DNA of 64,000 bases from contig NZ_CP067124.1 of assembly GCF_028553725.1 (NCBI RefSeq), positions 3,460,001 through 3,524,000 on the forward strand. The letters run 5' to 3'. Positions 18,532 through 26,721 of the stretch are shown here, one piece after another. The notes under the pieces were generated by a model. That model did no database searches, was not told where the DNA came from, and worked only from the letters and a program-made list of their open reading frames with translations. Source of the stretch: Paracoccus alcaliphilus. GTDB lineage: Bacteria > Pseudomonadota > Alphaproteobacteria > Rhodobacterales > Rhodobacteraceae. How positions within the stretch are numbered: position 1 is the first letter of the stretch; the number at the start of each line of letters is the position of its first letter. Position numbers and translations under genes: made by a program.

Positions 18532-20045
18532 CAGGCGGCCTCGTGCTGGGCGGAGGGCAGCGGCGACCAGTTCCAGGGCAGCAGATCGTCGAGCCGGTTG
18601 ATCTTGTGATCATGGATACGGGCCAGAATGTCGGCCAGATAGGCCTGCGGGTCCAGGCCATTCATTTTGGCGGTCTCAACGATGGTCATGGCCCGGGCCA
18701 ACGTTTCGGCTCCGGTATCGGCCCCCGCGAAGAGCCAGTTACGGCGGCCAACGCCGATCGGGCGCAGGGCGCGCTCGGCCGGATTGTTATCGATGCCCAC
18801 GCGCCCATCGGACAAGAACAGGCTGAAGGCGTCCTGACGGCTCAGCCCATAACGGAAGGCTTTGGCCAGATCCCCCTTGCCGGGGATCCGCGAGAGTTGG
18901 CTCTCTGACCAGGCGAAGAAGGCCTCGACCTTCGGGGCGCTGTGCTTCTGGCGCGCGGCAAGACGGATCGCGGCGGGATGACCGGTGATCTCCCGCTCGA
19001 TGTCGTAGAGCGCGCCGATACGGTCGAGCGCTTCGCGGGCGATCGCGGATCTGGTCTTGTCCCATTCGTCATGGAAGTCGCGCCGCAGGTGGGCCCAACA
19101 CGCTGCCTCTTGCAGGCGGTGCGCCCCATCCGGCTGTGGAGCATAGAGCTTTGCATATCCCTTGTAGCCATCGGCCTGCAGGATGCCGCGGGTGTTGGCC
19201 AGATGGCGATGGACGTGTTCTTCCTTCCAATCCGGCGCAAACGCATAGACAGCACCGGGGGGCGAGGCACCCGACCAAGGCCGCTGGTCACGGATATAGG
19301 CCCAGATCCGGCCCTTCTTCACGCCCTTGCCCAGCCCCTTGTCCCGGCCCACACGATCCAGCACCCGGATCGGTGTATCGTCGGCATGCAGCAGGTCGCT
19401 GGTCATCACGTCCGCCTCGATCCGTTCGATCAACGGGGCCAGCACCTTCATGGCGCGACCGCACCAGTCGACCAGTGTGCTGTCGGGGATATCCGCTCCC
19501 ATCCGGGCGAAGATCTCGTGCTGGCGATACAAGGGAAGATGGTCGTCGAACTTGGAGACGAGGATATGCGCCAGCAGGCCCGCGCCTGCCACGCTGCCGG
19601 GGATCGGGCGGCTGGGGGCCGGAACTTGCACCATGCGTTCGCAGCGGCGGCAGGATTTCTTGAGCCGGGCGATCTGCACGACCTTCAACTGTGCCGCGAT
19701 CAGATCCAGCATCTCGCTGACATCCTCGCCCACCAGACGCAGATCGCCACCGCAATCGGGGCAGCACCTGCCGGGGTCCAGTTCCTGCCGCTCGCGCGGC
19801 GTGCTGTCCGAGACCCGAGGGCGGCGGCGGGAGGGGCGGTCAGAGACGCCATCGGTCGCTGACGTTTCCAGCGTATCATCGCCCTGACCGTCAGCCGGGA
19901 CCGAAGTCTCGCTTTCGGCCGTCGCGATCAGCAGATCCTCCAGCGCCAGCTCAAGCTGCTCGATCTCGCGCTCGATCTTTTCCGAGGACCGGCCGAACAC
20001 CTGCTTCTTCAGCCTGGCGATGCGTAACCGCAGGGCCTGGATCAA
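18531..20045 (-). CDS. tnpC: IS66-family transposase TnpC (N-terminally shortened)
   Basis: A 504-residue DDE transposase. The visible N-terminus '[25 protein letters not shown]' is the leucine-zipper-like segment that is internal in full-length TnpC, followed by the zinc-finger region '[10 protein letters not shown]' with 'CRRCERM', and the catalytic core with '[11 protein letters not shown]', '[13 protein letters not shown]' and '[11 protein letters not shown]'. The only available start is a TTG at 20045, preceded in the same frame by the tnpA stop. It probably lost about 30-50 residues in the deletion that removed tnpB; activity is doubtful. Confidence 0.85.
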   Translation of the reverse strand: MIQALRLRIARLKKQVFGRSSEKIEREIEQLELALEDLLIATAESETSVPADGQGDDTLETSATDGVSDRPSRRRPRVSDSTPRERQELDPGRCCPDCGGDLRLVGEDVSEMLDLIAAQLKVVQIARLKKSCRRCERMVQVPAPSRPIPGSVAGAGLLAHILVSKFDDHLPLYRQHEIFARMGADIPDSTLVDWCGRAMKVLAPLIERIEADVMTSDLLHADDTPIRVLDRVGRDKGLGKGVKKGRIWAYIRDQRPWSGASPPGAVYAFAPDWKEEHVHRHLANTRGILQADGYKGYAKLYAPQPDGAHRLQEAACWAHLRRDFHDEWDKTRSAIAREALDRIGALYDIEREITGHPAAIRLAARQKHSAPKVEAFFAWSESQLSRIPGKGDLAKAFRYGLSRQDAFSLFLSDGRVGIDNNPAERALRPIGVGRRNWLFAGADTGAETLARAMTIVETAKMNGLDPQAYLADILARIHDHKINRLDDLLPWNWSPLPSAQHEAA

Positions 20046-20058
20046 CTGGTCCGATCAT
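20046..20058 (-). pseudogene. tnpB: Remnant of the tnpB start codon region
   Basis: The tnpA stop overlaps an ATG (ATGA), as it does in intact IS66 elements where this ATG begins tnpB with M-I-G-P. Only ATGATCGGACCAG fits a tnpB start; the sequence then passes directly into tnpC coding sequence, so nearly all of tnpB is deleted. Confidence 0.6.
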
Positions 20059-20423
20059 ACGGCCTCCAGCACACGGATCAGCCGCGCAAGAGATCGGTCA
20101 TCGATCGTCTCGGCGCAACGAACATGCCGACCGTTGCGCAGCAATATCTCGATCATCGGCACCGACCCGGGTGCCAGGGGCTGGCTGCGGCCAGCGGCAT
20201 CTTCGTCAACCGCCACAAACAGCGCCGAACCCGAGACAGGCCAAAGCCCCTTGCGCCGCATCTCCTGGCGCCACTGATAGATGTGTTGCCGCGTCAGGTC
20301 GGCCTCGCGCGCGACATCCGTCACCGTCCTGCCGTTGACACCCACGCGCTCCAGGACCGAAATCTTCTCGGCATCCGACCATCTACGGCGACGCTCCCGT
20401 CCCAGAACCCCAACATGACCCAC
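20055..20423 (-). CDS. tnpA: IS66-family TnpA (helix-turn-helix protein)
   Basis: A 122-residue protein with 'RRRWSDAEKISVLERVGVNGRTVTDVAREADLTRQHIYQWRQEMRR', the IS3/IS911-like helix-turn-helix that defines IS66 TnpA. It is first in the element's minus-strand operon, about 100 bp from the right end. Its stop TGA is in the same frame as tnpC, four codons ahead of the tnpC TTG, so readthrough would give a TnpA-TnpC fusion. Confidence 0.85.
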   Translation of the reverse strand: MGHVGVLGRERRRRWSDAEKISVLERVGVNGRTVTDVAREADLTRQHIYQWRQEMRRKGLWPVSGSALFVAVDEDAAGRSQPLAPGSVPMIEILLRNGRHVRCAETIDDRSLARLIRVLEAV

Positions 20424-20523
20424 AGATCTCAGCTCCCCGATACGACGTCGGTAAGGACGTCAATAACGACGTAGCTTAAGGTCCGAGACCCAGATCAAAA
20501 GGCGGTGGCAACCGGGCCGTTAC

Positions 20524-20794
20524 AGCCAAGCACTTCCTGGGCGACAAGGCCTATGACGCCGACTGGTTGCGCGACGACCTCAAGGGCCGCAGTATCCGCC
20601 CCTGTATCCCGCCCAGGAAGAAACGCAGGAAACCGGCCAGATACAACAAGCGCCTTTATCGCAGGCGCTACCGCATCGAGAATGCCTTCGGTCGTCTGAA
20701 GGACTGGCGCGGCATTGCTACCCGCTACGAGAGATGCGGCGACATCTTCCTCAACGCAATCATCCTCGCCGCGATCATCATCTTCTGGATCTAA
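20524..20794 (+). pseudogene. IS5-family transposase, 3' part
   Basis: Starting with the second AGCCAAGC copy, the frame reads 'AKHFLGDKAYDADWLRDDL' (second catalytic Asp), then 'RRRYRIENAFGRLKDWRGIATRYE' (catalytic Glu) and ends 'AIIIFWI', the normal C-terminus. It is in register with the orfB frame of the left part when the 2264-bp insert is removed. Confidence 0.9.
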
Positions 20795-20892
20795 AATTTA
20801 TAGGGATCGACCCTAGGGGGATCTGAGCGACGTACATTGCGCACCTGCCAAATTCACGTCAGAAGTTCAAAAATTCCGAAAAGGAAAATTAT

Positions 20893-20901
20893 GAACCCGA
20901 T
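20893..20901. repeat. 9-bp target-site duplication of the IS903-type element
   Basis: GAACCCGAT occurs here and at 21993-22001, directly flanking the element; 9-bp duplications are typical of the IS903 group of IS5. Confidence 0.92.
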
Positions 20902-21992
20902 GGCGTTGTTGCGCAACTATCGGTTGAGGCGTGACTGCCCCTTCCCCCACTCAACTCAGGCTAGGCGGACGATGTCGGCTGTGCCGAGGGCGTTGAAGCG
21001 GTTCATGAGTGCGACGCGGATGTGGACTTCGGCGGTCTGGCGATCCGGGTCTCTCGCCATGATGCGTTCGCCGAAGGATTTCAGGCAGCGCATCCTCGCC
21101 TCGATCCGGCTGCGGGCGTGGTATCCAGTCCAACGTTTCCAGAAAGCCCGACCGTAATGTCGGGTGGCGCGCAGGGTGTCGTTTCGGGCGCGTGCCGCCG
21201 GGCAATCTTCCTTCCACAGCCGCCCGTTCTTGCGGATCGGAATGATCGGGGTGGCCTCACGCGCGAGGATAGCGGTGTGGCAGCGGCGCGTGTCATAGGC
21301 GCCGTCGGCGGTGACCGTGCCGATCTTCTCGTCCGCCGGGATCTGGCCGAGCAGGTCGGGCAGAACGGGGCTGTCGCCGTCGCGGCCAGGGGTGAATTCC
21401 ACCGCGCGGATGTCGGACGTGGCCGGGTCCATCGCCAGATGCACCTTGCGCCATTGGCGCCGCCCCTGCACCCCGTGCTTGCGCGCCTGCCATTCGCCGT
21501 CGCCGAGGAACTTGATGCCCGTGCTGTCGACCAGCAGGTTGAGCGGCCCGTCGGCGCGGCGATAGGGGATCTGCACGGCCAGGGTCTTCTGTCGGCGGCA
21601 CAGCGTGGAAAAGTCAGGCACCGGCCAGTCCAGCCCCGCCAGCTTCAGCAGGCTCGCCACCATCCCGCCTCGCCAAGGTTCCTCGAACCAGTGGCGGAAC
21701 CTGGCTCGATCTGGCGAAGCGGCAGCTTGAACAGGACCTTGATCGACAGGCAGAACTGTATCGCCGCATCGGAAAACACCGCTGGCCTCCCAGGCCTCCC
21801 ATCACGCGGCGCAAGCCAGGTTATGTCCGTGTCCACCCAGATCAGCAGCGACCCCCGCTTGCGCAGCGATGCGTTGTAGCTGGACCAGTTCGTCGTGCGA
21901 TAGCGGGCGGGTGATGGCTTGCTCATGCAGCGCGTCTAACGGCATGGATCCGCAAAGTGAATCACTTGCCGTCAGGCTTGTGCAACAACGCC
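20902..21992 (-). mobile_element. IS5-family (IS903-type) insertion sequence
   Basis: Ends begin GGCGTTGTTGCGCAA (20902-20916) and, in reverse complement, GGCGTTGTTGCACAA (21992-21978); a perfect GAACCCGAT duplication flanks them. The length is 1091 bp, about 40 bp more than usual, matching an insert inside the transposase gene. Confidence 0.92.
20956..21926 (-). pseudogene. IS903-type transposase disrupted by a palindromic insert
   Basis: The N-terminal part (21926 down to about 21711) reads 'MSKPSPARYRTTNWSSYNASL ... IKVLFKLPLRQ'; the C-terminal part (21663 down to 20956) continues 'MVASLLKLAGLDWPVPDFSTL', with 'LLVDSTGIKFLG' (first Asp), 'ADGAYDTRRCH' (second Asp) and 'SRIEARMRCLKSFGERI' (Glu). 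Between the CAG at 21711-21713 and the ATG at 21661-21663 are 47 bases where relatives have about 6-9, shifting the frame. The insert contains inverted repeats (21673-21682 against 21696-21704). Confidence 0.85.
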
Positions 21993-22056
21993 GAACCCGA
22001 TGCATCACTCAACGTAATTGCAATGTAATTTTTACAAATACTCAGCGCAAGCGCCA

Positions 22057-22623
22057 TTAAGCCTCGAGCTCTTCACCCCAATATAAAAAGTCCAACCAAG
22101 TTTGATGTATCTCGCCGTGAATTATCTTCATCTTCTTTGCGGCACGGTCGAGCTGTTGTATCGTCGGTTCAAATGGCTTTCTCCTGAGCCTGAGTCCGAC
22201 TTGCTCTGGCGTCTTGCTGCCTTTCCTCAAGTTGTCCGGCTTGCAGCAGGCAACAATGTTACGCCACGACGATATACCACCTTTGCTGCGTGGAATAATA
22301 TGATCGAATGTCAATTCCTTCGCATTAAATCGATTTCCGCAGTATTGACAGGTGAACTCATCCCGCAGAAACAGATGGTATCGCGTAAATGCAGCCTTCT
22401 TACGCTTTCGATACCTTTTCAACGCGACAACGGACGGCACCTCGAACGAACTTCGAGCGGAACGAATGCGAATGTTATCATAGGCTTTGACTTGTATGAC
22501 CCGGTCCTGATGCACGGCCACGATGGCATCCTCCCATCGCCAGACCGATAAGGGCGCCCAGCTAAGTGGCTGCATATCGGCGTTCAGAACCAGGGTGCGA
22601 ACGTTGGCCAGATTTTGCATCAT
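22057..22623 (-). CDS. HNH endonuclease family protein (low GC)
   Basis: A 188-residue protein with zinc-binding 'CQYCGN' at about 92-97, the HNH core 'LTFDHIIPRSKGGISSWRN' and the second Cys segment 'VACCKPDNLRKGS'. The ending 'WLDFLYWGEELEA' is the normal C-terminus of this family, so it looks complete. Base composition is clearly more AT-rich than the surrounding genes, which suggests horizontal acquisition. Its ATG follows immediately after the stop codon of the neighbouring HNH frame. Substrate and role are unknown. Confidence 0.85.
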   Translation of the reverse strand: MMQNLANVRTLVLNADMQPLSWAPLSVWRWEDAIVAVHQDRVIQVKAYDNIRIRSARSSFEVPSVVALKRYRKRKKAAFTRYHLFLRDEFTCQYCGNRFNAKELTFDHIIPRSKGGISSWRNIVACCKPDNLRKGSKTPEQVGLRLRRKPFEPTIQQLDRAAKKMKIIHGEIHQTWLDFLYWGEELEA

Positions 22624-23160
22624 CTAGGTCACCGCCCTGCGTGTGCATATTGCAGCTATGCGACACGCCCGGACCCCATAAGAACAATATGCCGTCAGGC
22701 GTGAAATCTTGTTCTCAAGGTATCGGTTTAAAACCAGGAATATATTCTGACATGGGCGCAAATTCAACCTGCTGGCAATGTCACCGCGCGACCGGGGCAC
22801 CACATGGTCGAAGGTCAGATCACCCTTGGCGCCGCAATACTGGCAGCTGATTTCATCCTGCCCAAAAAGAGTGAAGCGCGTGAATGCCACGCGCTTCTGA
22901 GGTTTCACATAATCCTTGAGAACGACGATCGAGGGGATACGGAACATCTCCTTCTGACTTCGTACGACCTCTTCATATTCGGCGATGATGGTCAAACGAT
23001 CCAGAAACACCGCCTTGATCGCCTCTTGCCAGGGCCACAGAGACCGCGGGTAATAGCTGAGTGGCCGGTCATCCGAGTTCAGCGCCAGGGCCGGGCAATG
23101 GCGCAGCCCGGCAGGCTCTCGCACGAAATGCGTTCTGAAATCGGATTTGTGCGCGTGCAT
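22624..23160 (-). pseudogene. HNH endonuclease gene with degraded C-terminus
   Basis: A 178-residue frame matching the common Rhodobacteraceae HNH protein through 'FVREPAGLRHCPAL', 'LSYYPRSLWPWQEAIKAVFLDR', 'VLKDYVKPQKRVAFTRF' and 'CQYCGAKGDLTFDHVVPRSRG'. After residue 130 it loses the conserved second Cys pair, the N-L-R-K-G segment and the W-M-D-F-L-Y-W tail; instead it runs through unrelated AT-richer sequence to a TAG directly before the next HNH gene. Recombination or deletion at the arrival of the second gene could explain this. It may be non-functional. Confidence 0.65.
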
Positions 23161-23345
23161 ACTGCCTTCCCATCTGCGCCCCGGAGGCCAGACCCGGGGC
23201 AGCCCGTCAGATCCGTCGCCCTGACTATATATCGGCGTCGCTATCTGACAAGCCCTACATATATCCGAGCATGTGCAGATTATGCGTGACCCGCAACAAA
23301 TCCGTGACAGTTGCCCAAGGCGTCAGGGAATGTCACTGTGGCGTC

Positions 23346-23777
23346 ATGTCGGATGCAGCGCCACCCCTGATCGGCACGCTGGAAAGCGCGCTTTACGCCC
23401 AGGACCTTGAGGCCGCGACCCGATTCTGGCGCGATGTCATGGGGTTGCAGCCATTCCAGACGGTGCCCGGACGTCATGTGTTTTTCCGCGTCAGCCACAG
23501 CCCGGCGCAGGTGCTGCTGATCTTCAACCCGCAGGCCACCGAAAAACCGCCCGCCCCGGATGCGAAACTGCCGGTGCCGCCGCATGGCGCGCGCGGTCCC
23601 GGCCACTTCTGCCTTGCCGTCAGCGCGCAGGACATGGACCGCTGGCGCGCTCATCTGGAATCCCGCGGCATCGCCATCGAGGCCGATTTCCACTGGCCGA
23701 ACGGCGCGCGCTCGATCTATTTCCGCGATCCGGCGGACAATTCCATCGAACTGGCGGACCCGGCAATCTGGGGCTGA
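23346..23777 (+). CDS. VOC-family (glyoxalase/dioxygenase-like) protein
   Basis: A 143-residue single-domain VOC protein: 'LESALYAQDLEAATRFWRDVMGLQPF' (first beta-alpha-beta module), 'GPGHFCLAV' and 'IYFRDPADNSIELADP' (second module with metal-ligand Glu). Such proteins include glyoxalases, fosfomycin-resistance enzymes and dioxygenases; the reaction cannot be told. I start at ATG 23346; the upstream frame includes unrelated sequence. Confidence 0.8.
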   Translation: MSDAAPPLIGTLESALYAQDLEAATRFWRDVMGLQPFQTVPGRHVFFRVSHSPAQVLLIFNPQATEKPPAPDAKLPVPPHGARGPGHFCLAVSAQDMDRWRAHLESRGIAIEADFHWPNGARSIYFRDPADNSIELADPAIWG

Positions 23778-23778
23778 G

Positions 23779-24432
23779 TTACTTGCCCAGATGCCGCTTC
23801 AGGAATTGCAGCGCGACCGACAGCCCGTCGGGCGAAATCCCGTGCGGCGTGTTCTTCATCACGTGGGTCTGCACGTCGAAACCCGCCTGTTCCAGCGCCC
23901 CGGCGGCCAGCCCCATATCGGCAAAGGGCACCATCGGATCCTGATCGCCATGCGCCAGCAGGACAGGCGGCCTGACTTTCACCTCGTCGATCAGTTCTGG
24001 CGCCAGCAGGCGGCCGGAAAAGCCGACGATCCCGGCGACCGCCTGATCGCGACGCGGCGCGACATGCAGCGCCATCATCGTGCCCTGCGAAAAGCCGATC
24101 AGCACCATGCGGGCGGGCGTCAGCCCCTCGTCGGTCAGCACCTTGTCCAGAAACGCATTCACTGCACCGATCGAGCGGCCCATCGCCTCTTTCGCCTGCG
24201 CCTCGGTCGAGCCGTCCAGCCACGGGATCGGAAACCACTGGAAACCCATCGGGTTGTTGACGCTGCGTTCCGGTGCGTCGGGGGCGTAAAAGGCCGTACC
24301 CGGCAGATGCGGTGCCAGCGGATCGGCCAGACCCAGCAGATCCGCGCCATCCGCGCCATAGCCGTGCAGGAACACAACGACCGCATCCGCCTGTGCCGGC
24401 CCCTTGCGGGCTGATTTCAACTCGTCCGTCAT
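23779..24432 (-). CDS. Carboxylesterase/phospholipase, alpha/beta hydrolase
   Basis: A 217-residue cytosolic hydrolase of the carboxylesterase type 2 family. Oxyanion turn 'FLHGYGADGADL', nucleophile elbow 'GFSQGTMMAL', Asp in 'HGDQDPMVP' and His in 'NTPHGISPDGL' complete the triad. These enzymes cleave short acyl esters or thioesters. The ATG at 24432 overlaps the end of the glycosylase gene by 4 bp, so they are probably co-transcribed. Confidence 0.88.
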   Translation of the reverse strand: MTDELKSARKGPAQADAVVVFLHGYGADGADLLGLADPLAPHLPGTAFYAPDAPERSVNNPMGFQWFPIPWLDGSTEAQAKEAMGRSIGAVNAFLDKVLTDEGLTPARMVLIGFSQGTMMALHVAPRRDQAVAGIVGFSGRLLAPELIDEVKVRPPVLLAHGDQDPMVPFADMGLAAGALEQAGFDVQTHVMKNTPHGISPDGLSVALQFLKRHLGK

Positions 24433-25056
24433 CGCACTCCCTCGCGTCCCTTGGCCAGCCGGTAATAGGCCCACAGCCCCCGCGCCGCAACCGCCCGCCA
24501 GGGCCGCCACGGCAGGGCCATTTCGCGCAACGCGGCGGGGCCGGGGCGGTCCGGCAGGTCATACATCAGGCGCGCGGCCTCTTGCAGGGCCAGATCGCCC
24601 GCCGCAAAAACATCGGCGCGACCCAGCGCGAATTTCAGATAGATTTCGGCGGTCCAGACCCCGATCCCCGGCAGCGCCACCAGCGTCGCGATGGCCTGAT
24701 CGTCGGACATCGCACGCAAGGACCGCCAATCCAGCCCCGACGCCGCGATCCCGCGCAGATAACGCGCCTTGGGCCGCGACAGCCCCGCCGTGCGAAAATC
24801 CTTGTCGCTGGCCGCCGCGATCCCCTGCGGATCGGTCAGGCCCGCCGCCGCCATCCGGTCCCAGATCGCGGCGGCGGCGGATACCGAGATCTGCTGGGCG
24901 ACGATGGCACTGGCGATGGCCTCGAACCCGTCGCCGCGACGGCGCAGCGGCAGAGGCCCCAGTTCCGGCAGAACCCGCGCCCAGACCGGACAGACCCGCG
25001 CCAGATATTCCGCGCCTTCGGCCAGATCGGCCTCGGTCTCGATCAGGCGCGGCGGA

Positions 25057-25064
<8 letters not shown>
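24429..25064 (-). CDS. DNA-3-methyladenine glycosylase II (AlkA-type, HhH-GPD)
   Basis: Base-excision repair glycosylase of about 211 residues that removes alkylated purines. The helix-hairpin-helix is 'LVALPGIGVWTAEIYL', followed by the catalytic Asp in 'FAAGDLALQEA'. 'IVAQQISVSAAAAIW' is also typical of AlkA. The start is uncertain: I prefer TTG 25064, overlapping the end of the GntR gene, because upstream residues are Arg-rich and not family-like. The FeS Cys motif of MutY/Nth is absent. Confidence 0.85.
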
Positions 25065-25683
<619 letters not shown>

Positions 25684-25748
25684 GGGCGACACGATTGGCC
25701 GACAGCCGGGCGATTGCAAGCGCGGCTTTGAAGGGTTAGCCACGGGGT

Positions 25749-26483
25749 ATGAAGTTTCACGACACGGATATCTGGATCTTCGATCTGGACAACACGCTGT
25801 ATCCACCCGAAACGGCGCTGTTTTCGCAGATCGAGGCGCGCATGACCGATTATGTCATGCGGTTGCTGGCGGTCGATCACGCCCGGGCCGACCTGCTGCG
25901 GCGCGATTACTGGCGCCAGCACGGCACGACGCTGGCGGGGCTGATGGCGGAACATGGCATCGACGCCGCCGCCTATCTGGCCGAGGTGCATGACATCGAC
26001 TTCTCGGGTCTGGCGCCAGACCCCGATCTGGCCGCAGCCATCGCCGCGCTGCCGGGCCGCAAGATCATCCACACCAATGCCGATTCGACCTATGCCCGCC
26101 GGGTGCTGGCAGCGCGCGGGCTGATCGCCCCGGCCATGCCCGACAGTAAGGCGGTGGCCCTGTTCGAGGCGATCTATGGCATCGAGGAAACCGGCTTTCG
26201 CCCCAAACCCTTGGCCGAGGCCTTTGACGCGGTGCTGACCGCCTGCGGCGCCGATCCCCGCCGCGCGGCGTTTTTCGAGGACGATCCGCGCAATCTGGAA
26301 ATCCCCCATGCGCTGGGAATGCAGACGGTTCTGGTCGGCCCCGGACGCATCGGCCCGGACGCGCTGGCTGACGACTGCGACCACGGGCCGCACGTCCATC
26401 ACCGCACGAATGACCTTGCGGGCTTCCTGCGCGCGATTGCGAATGGCGGCGCAACAGGGCAGAATGGCGGCGGAACGCGCTGA
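25749..26483 (+). CDS. HAD-family pyrimidine 5'-nucleotidase
   Basis: A 244-residue HAD phosphatase of the Sdt1/Phm8-like group. Motif I 'WIFDLDNTLYPPE' holds the nucleophilic Asp; motif II is 'HTNADSTYAR', the Lys is in 'RPKPLAEAFD', and motif IV 'FFEDDPRNLE' gives the metal-binding Asp pair. These enzymes dephosphorylate pyrimidine nucleotides; exact substrate is inferred from family only. Arg-rich residues are concentrated near the C-terminus. Confidence 0.85.
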   Translation: MKFHDTDIWIFDLDNTLYPPETALFSQIEARMTDYVMRLLAVDHARADLLRRDYWRQHGTTLAGLMAEHGIDAAAYLAEVHDIDFSGLAPDPDLAAAIAALPGRKIIHTNADSTYARRVLAARGLIAPAMPDSKAVALFEAIYGIEETGFRPKPLAEAFDAVLTACGADPRRAAFFEDDPRNLEIPHALGMQTVLVGPGRIGPDALADDCDHGPHVHHRTNDLAGFLRAIANGGATGQNGGGTR

Positions 26484-26508
26484 CCCCGATACCGGCAAGA
26501 GGCATCCC

Positions 26509-26694
26509 ATGACCGAACAGACCGCCCCCGACGACAACCGCCTGACGATCCGCGTCATCCTTGGCCTGCTGGTCACGATCCTGATCGTCGCCGCGCTGGT
26601 GATGCAGTTCGGCCTTGCGGCGCTTGGCTTCGTCGGCATCGCCGCCACCGTGGTGGTCTTTGCCATCATGCTGGCCTTCACCACCGGCAACTGA
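26509..26694 (+). CDS. Small membrane protein of unknown function
   Basis: A 61-residue protein with an acidic N-terminus (about 15 residues) and two hydrophobic segments ('VILGLLVTILIVAALVMQFGL' region and 'GFVGIAATVVVFAIMLAF'). The ATG at 26509 is preceded by AAGAGG. It lies between the nucleotidase and the UbiH-like gene with short gaps (25 and 27 bp). I do not recognise a domain. Confidence 0.7.
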   Translation: MTEQTAPDDNRLTIRVILGLLVTILIVAALVMQFGLAALGFVGIAATVVVFAIMLAFTTGN

Positions 26695-26721
26695 TTCAAC
26701 TGGCGCAGCCAGAGGCCCGCG

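Larger units (their letters stand above)
18268..20523 (-). mobile_element. IS66-family insertion sequence (internally deleted, 2256 bp)
   Basis: Bounded by AGCCAAGC duplications. The ends form 22-bp imperfect inverted repeats starting GTAAC (left GTAACCGACTG..., right in reverse complement GTAACGGCCCG..., about 16 of 22 matching). It carries tnpA, a remnant of the tnpB start, an N-terminally shortened tnpC and an 82-residue open frame, all on the minus strand. At 2256 bp it is shorter than the usual 2.5-2.7 kb, which fits loss of tnpB. Confidence 0.9.
17706..20813 (+). mobile_element. IS5-family (IS427-type) insertion sequence, interrupted by an IS66-family element
   Basis: The ends are imperfect inverted repeats: left GGCTCCATCCCTATAAGTTT (17706-17725), right (reverse complement, ending at 20813) GGGTCGATCCCTATAAATTT; both are flanked by TA (17704-17705 and 20814-20815), the usual target duplication. 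Removing the IS66 insert and one copy of its 8-bp duplication leaves 844 bp, normal for this group, and restores one continuous downstream frame. Confidence 0.9.

Noticed and set aside
22057..23160. HNH genes as part of a restriction or phage-defence island
   Set aside because: No methyltransferase, helicase or other defence gene is near; the first HNH belongs to a common chromosomal family.
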